Under the pieces are notes generated by a model. It ran no database searches, was not told the DNA's origin, and saw only the letters and a list, made by a program, of their open reading frames with translations. From JAICTV01 sp035634055 (lineage in GTDB: Bacteria; Planctomycetota; Phycisphaerae; Tepidisphaerales; Tepidisphaeraceae): DNA of 5,128 bases. The stretch is taken from assembly GCA_035634055.1 (NCBI GenBank), contig DASQDR010000180.1, positions 1 to 5,128 of the forward strand. Direction: 5' to 3'. Position numbers and translations under genes: made by a program. Below are positions 1 to 5,128 of the stretch, piece after piece (positions within the stretch are counted from its first letter, which is position 1; every line of letters begins with the position of its first letter).

Positions 1-49
1 CGCCAAGCGCGACGGCTGCATCAAGGTCGTGCTCAAGCCGGGGCAGTGA
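1..49 (+). CDS. C-terminal end of a probable zinc-dependent (MDR-type) dehydrogenase, partial
   Basis: Only the last 15 codons are visible, in the frame starting at position 2, ending in TGA at 47-49. They read AKRDGCIKVVLKPGQ. Medium-chain zinc-dependent dehydrogenases related to sorbitol, threonine and alcohol dehydrogenases often end with a basic-Asp-Gly segment followed by a short IKVVLKP-like final beta strand. That resemblance, plus the strong hairpin terminator 38 nt downstream on the same strand, is the whole case that this is a real gene end. Such an enzyme would oxidise a sugar, polyol or sugar acid, which would suit the neighbouring sugar importer. However, the two units are convergent and need not be linked. 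The assignment rests on very little sequence; any other protein with a similar tail is possible. Confidence 0.45.
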   Translation, partial: AKRDGCIKVVLKPGQ

Positions 50-86
50 GCCGGCGAAGGATCTGACGACGCCAGAGCCGCACCCT

Positions 87-120
87 GCCCCCGGACCGGA
101 AGGTCCGGGGGCTGCTCTTT
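87..120 (+). terminator. Rho-independent terminator of the left-edge gene
   Basis: An 11-bp perfect, mostly G+C stem (87-97 pairing with 102-112) closes a GGAA tetraloop, which fits the stable GNRA class. It is followed by TGCTCTTT, a short and imperfect T-rich tract ending at 120. It lies 38 nt after the TGA at 47-49, as expected for the plus-strand gene. Read on the minus strand the hairpin is followed by AGGGTG with no T tract, so it should act mainly in the plus direction. Confidence 0.82.
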
Positions 121-247
121 GCGCGGGTGCGGCGGGAGGACGGGGGCACAAAACTGAACAGTCCCGAACATCGCGCCCGCCCGCCTTAACGCGCCGATCC
201 GCCCCAAGTGGCGCCGTGGCCGATGCTTCCGGGCGAGCAAGTGCAGT

Positions 248-260
248 TTGGGTTCGTTTT
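248..260. repeat. Direct repeat copy 1, 13 nt
   Basis: The motif TTGGGTTCGTTTT is identical to 321-333. Five bases later comes TTTGAA, matched by TTTCAA at the same spacing in copy 2, so the similarity extends to about 24 nt. On the minus strand it reads AAAACGAACCCAA. Confidence 0.7.
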
Positions 261-320
261 GCGCATTTGAACCTCGCCGCGCTGCCCCTCCACAACGCCT
301 GCCTGCCTCGAGGCCGAAAA

Positions 321-333
321 TTGGGTTCGTTTT
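321..333. repeat. Direct repeat copy 2, 13 nt
   Basis: This copy is identical to 248-260 and starts 73 nt after it. It is followed by CGCCG and then TTTCAA, paralleling copy 1. An exact 13-nt repeat of moderate A+T content within 75 bp of a GC-rich intergenic region is unlikely by chance. Confidence 0.7.
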
Positions 334-366
334 CGCCGTTTCAAGTTGTCAAAGAGCGTCTTCCCG

Positions 367-413
367 CTCCCCGGCACGCGGGGAGACGGAGCGTGGGCCA
401 GAGCGTCCCACGC
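367..413. other. Pair of adjacent hairpins in the convergent intergenic region
   Basis: The first hairpin pairs CTCCCCG (367-373) with CGGGGAG (379-385) around a 5-nt loop. The second pairs GCGTGGG (391-397) with CCCACGC (407-413) around a 9-nt loop. Both have perfect 7-bp stems. Neither is followed by a convincing T tract on either strand, so they are poor intrinsic terminators. They could be 3'-end structures of read-through transcripts or part of a repeat element that includes the neighbouring 13-nt motif. Confidence 0.45.
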
Positions 414-467
414 CGCGCCGGTCCGCACCCGGGGCGCGGCCCGGCCAGCGGATGCAGACTAGCAACT

Positions 468-480
468 CAAATCGGATTTG
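468..480. other. 13-bp dyad, possible protein-binding site
   Basis: CAAATC and GATTTG are perfect inverted arms around one central G. The G at 480 also starts a 5-bp stem-loop, GTCGG (480-484) with CCGAC (492-496). The dyad looks like an operator half-site pair, but no promoter or gene start lies next to it, so a regulatory role is unsupported. Confidence 0.25.
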
Positions 481-513
481 TCGGCCGAAAACCGACCCGC
501 GTCAGCCTCTGAA

Positions 514-528
514 GCGCCCCCGGGGCGC
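514..528 (-). terminator. Possible hairpin terminator of the importer operon (weak)
   Basis: GCGCCCC (514-520) and GGGGCGC (522-528) are perfect 7-nt inverted arms around one base, so a 6-bp all-G+C stem can form about 20 nt past the TAG stop of the binding-protein gene. On the transcript strand it is followed by TTCAGAGG, not a T run. A second palindrome, CCGGTACCGG (533-542), lies between it and the stop. The position fits a 3' end, but the missing T tract makes intrinsic termination uncertain; it may only stabilise the mRNA end. Confidence 0.35.
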
Positions 529-548
529 CCAGCCGGTACCGGGCGGCG

Positions 549-1619
549 CTAGAACTGGAACTTGTCGATGTTCTCGCTGGTGAACGTGACCGGCGGGCCG
601 GTGATGACGACGTTCTTCTCGCGGATCTCGCGCTCGCCGAGCGAGCCGGCGGTGAACTTGGCGCCGACGGCCGGCTTCAGCTTGCCGCTGGCGACCTGGT
701 GGCCGATCTGGGCGGACACGTACCCCTCGTCGTGCGGGCTCCAGAGGGCGAACGCCTTGACCGTCCCGTTCTTGATGAACCGCCGCATCTGGTTGGGCGT
801 CCCCAGCCCGGTCACCTGGACCTGGTCCGCCTTGCGCGCCGTCTCGACCGCCTGGGCGCAGGCGGCGACGCCGACGGTGGTGGGCGAGATGATGCCGCGC
901 AAATCGGGGTACTTGGTGAGCAGCGCCTCGGCTTCGGTGAGGCTCTTCTGCGGCTCGTCGTTGCCGTAGACGACCTCGACGAGCTGCATCTCCTTGTACT
1001 TCGCCTCCTTCAGGGCGTCCTTCATGAAGCCGATCCAGGTGTTCTGGTTGGGCGCGTCGGTGGTGGCGCTGAGGATGGCGATCTTCCCCTTGTAGCCGAT
1101 CAGGGAGCCGAGCAGCTCGACCTGGCTGAAGCCGACCTCCTTCGGGTCGGTCGGCAGCACGCCGACGGTGCGGCTGGACTCGTTGCCGGTCAGGTCCGAA
1201 TCGACGCAGACCACGGTGATCCCCTTGCCCATCGCGTTCTGAAACGCGGCGTTCAGCGCGTCGGGCGAGTTGGGCGAGATGGCCAGCACGTTCACGCCCT
1301 GCTGCACCTGGTCCTCGATGATCGGGAGCTGGCTGGTGGCGTCGGCGGTCGCGGGGGCGATGGAGTGGAACTCGGCGCCAAGCTCGCCGGCGGCCTTCTT
1401 GAACCCCTCGAGCATCGGGTCGAAGTAGGGGTTGCCGGTGTTCTTGGGGATGTAGACCATCTTGATCTTCCCGACCGCCCCGCCGCTGCCGGCCGAGCTG
1501 CCGCCGCCGCCGGCCGAGCCGCCGGAGGAGGAATCGGAGCGATCGCATGCGGCGAAGGTGGCGGCCATCACGACGGCAACGGCGGCGACGCTGAAGCACT
1601 TCATCCAAGCCCTGGGCAT
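549..1619 (-). CDS. rhaS: RhaS-like sugar ABC transporter substrate-binding lipoprotein
   Basis: This 356-residue protein is the sugar receptor of the importer. Residues 1-25 form a lipoprotein signal: basic MPRAWMK, a hydrophobic core, then lipobox F-A-A-C with Cys25 as the lipidation site. Asp26 at +2 is the inner-membrane retention signal in E. coli. A Ser/Gly linker (27-49) leads into a type I periplasmic-binding fold starting at KIKMVYIPK (51-59). Family-typical stretches are QGVNVLAISPNSPDAL (107-122), VDSD (139-142), NQNTW (191-195), GLGTPNQMR (271-279), FALW (290-293) and the C-terminal TSENIDKF. These match RhaS (rhamnose) better than LsrB. By my alignment from memory, the LsrB AI-2-contacting Asp before the conserved Gln is Asn191 here. 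The ATG at 1619-1617 is chosen because GAGGAG (1628-1633) sits 8 nt upstream; a frame open back to 1766 only reads through a repeat. The substrate is inferred. Confidence 0.88.
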   Translation of the reverse strand: MPRAWMKCFSVAAVAVVMAATFAACDRSDSSSGGSAGGGGSSAGSGGAVGKIKMVYIPKNTGNPYFDPMLEGFKKAAGELGAEFHSIAPATADATSQLPIIEDQVQQGVNVLAISPNSPDALNAAFQNAMGKGITVVCVDSDLTGNESSRTVGVLPTDPKEVGFSQVELLGSLIGYKGKIAILSATTDAPNQNTWIGFMKDALKEAKYKEMQLVEVVYGNDEPQKSLTEAEALLTKYPDLRGIISPTTVGVAACAQAVETARKADQVQVTGLGTPNQMRRFIKNGTVKAFALWSPHDEGYVSAQIGHQVASGKLKPAVGAKFTAGSLGEREIREKNVVITGPPVTFTSENIDKFQF

Positions 1620-1627
1620 CTGCGGTT

Positions 1628-1633
1628 CTCCTC
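1628..1633 (-). promoter_or_regulatory. Ribosome binding site deciding the start of the binding-protein gene
   Basis: On the minus strand GAGGAG stands 8 nt before the ATG at 1619, near-ideal strength and spacing. No comparable site precedes the in-frame ATG five codons downstream or the in-frame start near 1766, so this fixes the protein at 356 residues with a normal-length lipoprotein signal. Confidence 0.85.
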
Positions 1634-1645
1634 GTGTGTATGTTC

Positions 1646-1659
1646 CCGCGCCGGCGCGG
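1646..1659. other. 14-bp perfect palindrome in the leader of the binding-protein gene
   Basis: CCGCGCCGGCGCGG is a perfect, all-G+C palindrome centred 33 bp upstream of the start codon and 13 bp from the ribosome binding site. It could be an operator of the LacI type, which are often palindromes with a central CG, or an mRNA stem with a short loop. In a GC-rich genome some palindromes arise by chance, and no clear promoter elements flank it, so function is unproven. Confidence 0.35.
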
Positions 1660-1692
1660 CCAAACGTTCTGGTTCGTTCATCGCGGACGCCG

Positions 1693-1740
1693 CCGTGCGG
1701 CCGTGCGGCCGTGCTGCCGTGCGGCCGTGCGGCCGTGCGG
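1693..1740. repeat. Tandem octamer repeat, six copies
   Basis: Six head-to-tail copies of CCGTGCGG fill 48 bp. Only the third unit (1709-1716) differs, with T for G at its seventh base. The array lies in the spacer between the second permease and the binding-protein gene. Because the unit is 8 bp, copy-number changes would shift spacing by non-multiples of three, but no coding frame is likely here. On the transcript strand the unit is CCGCACGG. Confidence 0.9.
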
Positions 1741-1748
1741 CGCGGCCA

Positions 1749-1780
1749 CGCGCGAGCCGCGGACACACGGCCGTCGCGCG
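1749..1780 (-). other. Imperfect hairpin just after the second permease gene
   Basis: CGCGCGA (1749-1755) pairs with TCGCGCG (1774-1780) over 7 bp. Inside, GCCG (1756-1759) pairs with CGGC (1768-1771), leaving a 2-nt bulge and an 8-nt loop. The structure begins 13 nt after the permease stop on the transcript and has no T tract, so it looks less like a terminator than an mRNA-stabilising or processing element between cistrons. Such elements are known between malE and malF, where they help set unequal protein levels. The role here is inference. Confidence 0.4.
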
Positions 1781-1793
1781 CCGATCTCCCGCG

Positions 1794-2801
1794 TCAGCGC
1801 TTCCTAACGCGCCCCATCAGGTTCGTCAAAATCACCGCGACGATCAACAGCCCGCCGTTGACGGTGAGCTGGTATTCCGGCGAGACGTTCTGCAGGCCCA
1901 TCCCCTTCTTGACGATCCCCAGCAGGAGCAGCGCGACGACGGTGCCGAAGATCGTGCCGCGCCCGCCGAAGATGTCGGTGCCGCCCAAGACGACGGCGGT
2001 GATGGCGGCGAGTTCGGCGGCGGGGAGGTTGTTGTAGCGGGCGACCGTCAGCCGCGAGTTCAGCATCAGCGCCGCCGCCCCCATCATCAGACCCGAAAGC
2101 GCGAACACCAGCACCTTCACGCGGTTGACCGGGATGCCGGAGTAGCGGGCGGCCGCCTCGTTCGTGCCGATCGCGTAGACGCGCCGCCCGAAAACGGTGC
2201 GGGCGAGGACGACGCCGAGGATGGCGGCGGCGATGAGGAAGATGACCAGCGGCATCGGCACCGGCCCGACGCCGCGGTAGTTGATGCCGGTGAACCAGCG
2301 CGGGAACCCGCCCTGTGAGCGGTCGCCGAGCAGGACCTGTGCGATGCCCTGGTAAAGCGCGAGCGTGCCAAGCGTGACGGTGAGCGACGGCAGCCGCAGC
2401 AGCGTGACCATCGCCGCGTTGAACAGCCCCAGCGCCACGCCCATCAGCAGCGCCAGCGGGATGACCATTGGCATCGGCACGCCGGCGGCGAAGGCAAGCG
2501 ACGACGCGACGGCGACGAGCGCGGTGCCGGAGCCGACCGAGAGATCGATGTTGCCGCTGATGATGACGAACGTCATCGCCAGCGCCAGCAGCCCGACCTC
2601 CATGTAGAGCGAGGTTGAGTTGAGCAGGAAGCGATAGTCGAGGAACGCGTCGGACGTGGCGGCGCTGGCGGCGAAGACGAGGACGAACAGGACGATCGTC
2701 ACCATCTCCGGCTGCACGAGCAGCCGCCGCGCGACCGCGCCCCACCCGCCGCGGGGGCGGTCGATCTCGGGCGACTGGATGGGCAAGGCTTGCTGCGTCA
2801 C
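1794..2801 (-). CDS. rhaQ: RhaQ-like CUT2 sugar ABC transporter permease
   Basis: This 335-residue inner-membrane permease forms one half of the sugar channel. After a ~33-residue cytoplasmic N terminus, hydrophobic spans begin at about residue 34 (VTIVLFVLVFAASA). CUT2 permease hallmarks are SGNIDLSVG (82-90), RLPSLTVTLGT (136-146), the cytoplasmic coupling-loop region RTVFGRRVYAIGTN with AAARYSGIPV (201-225), and LGGTDIFGGRGT (272-283). The length is normal for the family. The start is GTG at 2801-2799, which overlaps the TGA of the upstream gene by 4 nt (2798-2801), a pattern of translational coupling. AGGAGG (2813-2818) lies 11 nt upstream, slightly far but a perfect match. An upstream extension of the frame to 3278 lies antisense-free but out of frame inside the fusion gene and is not used. 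The protein is clearly paralogous to the permease domain of the fusion. RhaQ versus RhaP or LsrD naming rests on operon position and overall resemblance. Confidence 0.88.
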   Translation of the reverse strand: MTQQALPIQSPEIDRPRGGWGAVARRLLVQPEMVTIVLFVLVFAASAATSDAFLDYRFLLNSTSLYMEVGLLALAMTFVIISGNIDLSVGSGTALVAVASSLAFAAGVPMPMVIPLALLMGVALGLFNAAMVTLLRLPSLTVTLGTLALYQGIAQVLLGDRSQGGFPRWFTGINYRGVGPVPMPLVIFLIAAAILGVVLARTVFGRRVYAIGTNEAAARYSGIPVNRVKVLVFALSGLMMGAAALMLNSRLTVARYNNLPAAELAAITAVVLGGTDIFGGRGTIFGTVVALLLLGIVKKGMGLQNVSPEYQLTVNGGLLIVAVILTNLMGRVRKR

Positions 2802-5128
2802 AGCGCCTGCGCCCTCCTGCTCATGCGGACCTGCGCCGCACGGTCGATCACGGCCGCGACCAGGATGGCCGCGCCGTAGATCGCGAGTTGGTAAAAGCCG
2901 GAGATCCGCAAAGCCGGCAGCGCGATGTAGATGGTGCCGAGCAGCACGCACCCCAGCACCGTCCCCAGCACGCTGCCCGCGCCGCCGAACACGCTGGTGC
3001 CGCCGATGATGACCGCCGAGATCACGATCAGTTCGAACCCGCTGCCGACCGAGCCGGGGTTGATCGTCGGGAAGCGCGACGCCCACATCAACCCGGCGAA
3101 CCCGCTGAGCGCGCCGGTGATCGTGAAGATCAGCGCCAAGTCGCGCCGCACCGGGATGCCGCGCAGCGCGGCGGCGGGCGGGTTGCTGCCGATGGCGAAG
3201 ACCTCGCGGCCGAAGTTGGTGTACTTCAGGAACAGGTGCGTCAGCGCCGCCAGCACCGCCGCCCAGATCACGATCCACGGCACCGCCGCCGGCACGTTGG
3301 AGAAGGCGATCACCCGGTCCGGGATGTCGTTGGGGTCCACCTGCTTGCCGCCGCTGTAGATGAAGATCAGCCCGCGGTACGCGCTAAGGGTGCCAAGGGT
3401 GGCGATGATCGACGGCACGCGCAGGTACGCGACGAGCACGCCGTTGATCAGGCCCAGCGCGCCGCCGATCCCCAGCGCAAGCAGCCCGGCGGCCCAGACG
3501 GGGAAGTCCGGGTTGCGCACGAACACGAAGCCGACCATGATCGACGCCAGCCCGAGGATGCTGCCGACGCTGAGGTCAATGTTGCGGCTGACAATCACCA
3601 TCATCTGCCCCATGGCGACGACGACGATCAGCGGGATGTAGAGCAGGATGCTGCGGAAGTTGCTCCAGCGCGCGAAGCCCGGATCGACCAGCGTGGCGGC
3701 GAGGAGCGCGAGCACCACGAAGATCGCGATGCCGAGCTCGCGAAAGCGGAGCCACCAGTTCGCCTCCGCGGCGGCCGCGGCGGCGGGGGCTTCCAGCGAG
3801 TGGTGCGCCGTTGCCGCCGCGGGGGACGGCGGAGTCGCAAGCGATGATCGTGCGACGTCGGGCGACGATGACGGCGACGACGATGACGACAAGGGCGTTG
3901 GCGCCGACGGCGGCGGCGCCGCCGTCTGACCGGTGGCGGCGGCCATCACGCGCTCCTGGGTCGCCTCGTCGCGGGCGAGCCGGCCGGTGACGCGGCCCTC
4001 CTTCATGACGATGATCCGGTCCGACATCGCCAGCACCTCGGGCAGGTCCGAGGAGATCATGAGGATCGCCTTGCCCGCGCGGGCCAGCTCCCCCATCGCG
4101 TGGTGGACCTCCGCCTTGGCGCCCACGTCCACGCCGCGCGTTGGCTCGTCGAGGATCAGCACGTCCGGTTCGGTCATCAGCCACTTGCTGAGCACGACCT
4201 TTTGCTGGTTCCCACCGGACAATTCGCGCACCGGCTGGGCGACGTCGCGGCAGCGCGTGCGCAGCAGCGCGCGGTACTTTTCCGCAACGTCGCGCTCGCG
4301 CCGGCGGAGCAGCCAGCCGAGGCGGCTGATGCGGCGCTCGCTGGCGAGCGTAGTGTTGCTGGCGATCGAGAACGGCATGAGCAGCCCGTGCTTCTGCCGG
4401 TCCTCCGGGACGTAGGCGATGCCGCGCGCGATCGCGTCGCGCGGGCCGTCGATGGCGACTTCCTTGCCGTCGAGCAAGACGCGCCCGCCGGTGCGCGGGC
4501 GCAGGCCGAAGATCGTCTCGGCCACCTCCGTCCGCCCGGCGCCGACCAGCCCGGCCATGCCGACGATCTCGCCGCGGCGGACCTCCAGCGAGACGCCCTG
4601 GAACCGCGCGCCGCTGCCCAGGTTTTCCACCGCCAGCAGCGGCTCGCCGATCGACGCCGACGGCTTCTCGTACATCTCCCCCAGCGGGCGGCCGACCATC
4701 ATGGAGATGATCTCGGCGGTGCTGGTCTCGCTCACGCGGCGCGTGCCGACGAACCCGCCGTCGCGCAGCACGGTGATGCGGTCGGAGATGGAAAAGACCT
4801 CTTCCAGCCGGTGGCTGATGAAGACGATGGCGACGCCTTCGTCGCGCAGGCGGCGGACGATGCGGAACAGGTTGGCCACCTCCCCGGGCGTGAGGGCGGC
4901 GGTCGGCTCGTCCATCAGCAGCACGCGCGCCTTCTGCGACAGCGCCGCCGCCAGCTCGACCATCTGCTGGTCGGCGATGCTCAGGCCGCGCATTTTCGTC
5001 GAGGGGTCGAGCGCCACGCCCAGCGTCGAGAGCAGCGCCGCCGCGCGCGATCGCATCGCGGACCAGTCGATCTGCCCCGCCGCCCCGCGCGGCACGCCGC
5101 GGCCGAGGAAGATGTTCTCGGACACCGA
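2798..5128 (-). CDS. rhaT-rhaP: RhaT-RhaP-like fusion: tandem-NBD sugar ABC ATPase joined to a CUT2 permease, 5'-truncated
   Basis: At least 776 residues, entering from beyond 5128; about 100 N-terminal residues with Walker A and Q-loop of NBD1 are missing. Numbering starts from the GTG-encoded Val at 5125. NBD1 shows SENIFLGRG (2-10), a degenerate signature LSIADQQ (48-54), Walker B VLLMDEPTAAL (68-78) and switch His in ISHRLEEV (103-110). NBD2 has a Walker A with Arg in place of Lys, GLVGAGRTE (192-200), canonical LSGGNQQ (302-308), Walker B VLILDEPTRGVD (322-333) and Ser for the switch His, ISSDLPEVL (357-365). This asymmetry is normal for RbsA/MglA/RhaT and implies one main catalytic site. 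The ATPase would end at about 400; a low-complexity linker (401-456) follows, then a full ~320-residue permease with SRNIDLSVG (513-521), RVPSIIATLGT (569-579), NFGREVFAIGSN (637-648) and IGGTSVFGGAGS (707-718). No ATG or GTG in frame lies between Met394 and the permease, supporting a true fusion. Confidence 0.9.
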   Translation of the reverse strand, partial: SVSENIFLGRGVPRGAAGQIDWSAMRSRAAALLSTLGVALDPSTKMRGLSIADQQMVELAAALSQKARVLLMDEPTAALTPGEVANLFRIVRRLRDEGVAIVFISHRLEEVFSISDRITVLRDGGFVGTRRVSETSTAEIISMMVGRPLGEMYEKPSASIGEPLLAVENLGSGARFQGVSLEVRRGEIVGMAGLVGAGRTEVAETIFGLRPRTGGRVLLDGKEVAIDGPRDAIARGIAYVPEDRQKHGLLMPFSIASNTTLASERRISRLGWLLRRRERDVAEKYRALLRTRCRDVAQPVRELSGGNQQKVVLSKWLMTEPDVLILDEPTRGVDVGAKAEVHHAMGELARAGKAILMISSDLPEVLAMSDRIIVMKEGRVTGRLARDEATQERVMAAATGQTAAPPPSAPTPLSSSSSPSSSPDVARSSLATPPSPAAATAHHSLEAPAAAAAAEANWWLRFRELGIAIFVVLALLAATLVDPGFARWSNFRSILLYIPLIVVVAMGQMMVIVSRNIDLSVGSILGLASIMVGFVFVRNPDFPVWAAGLLALGIGGALGLINGVLVAYLRVPSIIATLGTLSAYRGLIFIYSGGKQVDPNDIPDRVIAFSNVPAAVPWIVIWAAVLAALTHLFLKYTNFGREVFAIGSNPPAAALRGIPVRRDLALIFTITGALSGFAGLMWASRFPTINPGSVGSGFELIVISAVIIGGTSVFGGAGSVLGTVLGCVLLGTIYIALPALRISGFYQLAIYGAAILVAAVIDRAAQVRMSRRAQAL
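2813..2818 (-). promoter_or_regulatory. Ribosome binding site of the second permease gene
   Basis: AGGAGG on the minus strand, inside the end of the fusion gene, precedes the overlapping GTG start (2801) by 11 nt. The perfect match compensates for somewhat long spacing and supports the GTG choice over the in-frame ATG at residue 33, which would remove the cytoplasmic N terminus. Confidence 0.65.
3758..3925 (-). other. Low-complexity linker-coding segment between ATPase and permease domains
   Basis: This segment encodes residues 401-456 of the fusion: Ala/Pro first, then a Ser run encoded by a nine-unit imperfect trinucleotide array (3864-3890, GAC/GAT/GGC on the plus strand), then Pro/Ala/Thr, and an Ala-rich end (446-453). 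No hydrophobic segment or domain is visible. The only in-frame alternative start is a TTG at residue 412 (3892-3890) without a ribosome binding site. The composition is that of a flexible cytoplasmic tether. Confidence 0.85.

Larger units (their letters stand above)
121..548. other. Intergenic region between convergent genes, no credible gene
   Basis: The stretch separates the terminator of the plus-strand gene from the stop codon of the minus-strand importer operon. Open frames cross it on both strands, but they have no ribosome binding site, no recognisable domain and mutually overlapping arginine/proline-rich translations, so I do not call genes. It holds a pair of exact 13-nt direct repeats (248-260, 321-333), two hairpins (367-385, 391-413), a 13-bp dyad (468-480) followed by a short stem-loop (480-496), and a GC-rich hairpin just past the operon stop (514-528). 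The segments at about 245-355 and 455-500 are visibly richer in A+T than the flanking genes. Confidence 0.75.

Noticed and set aside
186..428. Minus-strand frame of 80 codons in the convergent intergenic region
   Set aside because: There is no convincing ribosome binding site or domain, and its sequence is created by the 13-nt repeats and hairpins.
1635..1668. Sigma-70-like promoter (TTTGGC, 16 nt, CATACA on the minus strand) before the binding-protein gene
   Set aside because: Both boxes are poor matches, and the start point would fall in or next to the ribosome binding site, leaving no proper leader.
1671..1678. Third copy of the GGTTCGTT core of the 13-nt repeat
   Set aside because: Only 8 nt match and the flanking bases differ; this is compatible with chance.
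1620..1766. N-terminal extension of the binding protein by 49 codons
   Set aside because: The extension translates the octamer array into arginine/proline-rich sequence, would bury the lipoprotein signal, and ignores the GAGGAG site at ideal spacing from the ATG at 1619.
1767..1774. ACGGCCGT palindrome
   Set aside because: It is only 8 bp and overlaps the larger hairpin at 1749-1780; expected by chance at this base composition.
699..2318. Long plus-strand frame of 539 codons opposite the binding protein and second permease
   Set aside because: It is antisense to two well-recognised genes and spans their spacer. It has low-complexity composition and no domain, and is a typical high-GC shadow frame.
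2888..3847. Plus-strand frame of 319 codons opposite the fusion's permease half
   Set aside because: Its translation is rich in Asp, Arg and His with no recognisable domain, as expected for the reverse of a GC-rich membrane-protein gene.
4526..4552. Arg for Lys in the second Walker A, suggesting a dead ATPase domain
   Set aside because: This substitution, with the missing switch His in the second domain, is usual in RbsA/MglA/RhaT-type ATPases and is not decay.

Overview
This is a high-GC (clearly above 60%) bacterial window dominated by one minus-strand operon. The operon encodes a CUT2-type ABC sugar importer most like the rhamnose system RhaS/T/P/Q. In transcription order it holds three genes. 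The first is a long gene, cut by the right window edge, that joins a tandem-NBD ATPase (RhaT-like) to a permease (RhaP-like) in one reading frame. The second is a separate permease (RhaQ-like) whose GTG start overlaps the previous stop by 4 nt. The third follows a 174-nt spacer: a lipoprotein substrate-binding protein (RhaS-like) with its own strong ribosome binding site. The order ATPase, permease, permease, binding protein is also that of lsrACDB (AI-2 uptake), but the binding protein reads as RhaS-like. No catabolic gene lies in the window, so the substrate is inferred from family only.

From the left: positions 1-49 hold the last 15 codons of a plus-strand gene, probably a zinc-dependent dehydrogenase. 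It is followed by a near-ideal hairpin terminator (87-120). Positions 121-548 lie between convergent genes and hold no credible gene, but contain two exact copies of a 13-nt motif, two adjacent hairpins and several dyads. Positions 549-1619 are the binding protein. The spacer 1620-1793 carries a ribosome binding site, a 14-bp palindrome, six tandem copies of an octamer and a long imperfect hairpin. Positions 1794-2801 are the second permease and 2798-5128 the ATPase-permease fusion.

How the parts should work together: the lipid-anchored binding protein captures the sugar and delivers it to a channel formed by the two non-identical permease domains. The two-NBD ATPase drives transport. Unusually, this ATPase is covalently tied to one permease through a Ser/Pro/Ala-rich linker of about 56 residues. 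The operon promoter and the first ~100 residues of the ATPase lie beyond position 5128.

Organism: a diderm bacterium with high GC is likely because of the lipoprotein signal and the GC-rich codon use. The 13-nt motif resembles dispersed repeats I associate, from memory only, with Planctomycetota, so that phylum is a low-confidence guess. I see no mobile element, CRISPR array, tRNA, rRNA or wholly new system. The domain fusion is the most notable item.
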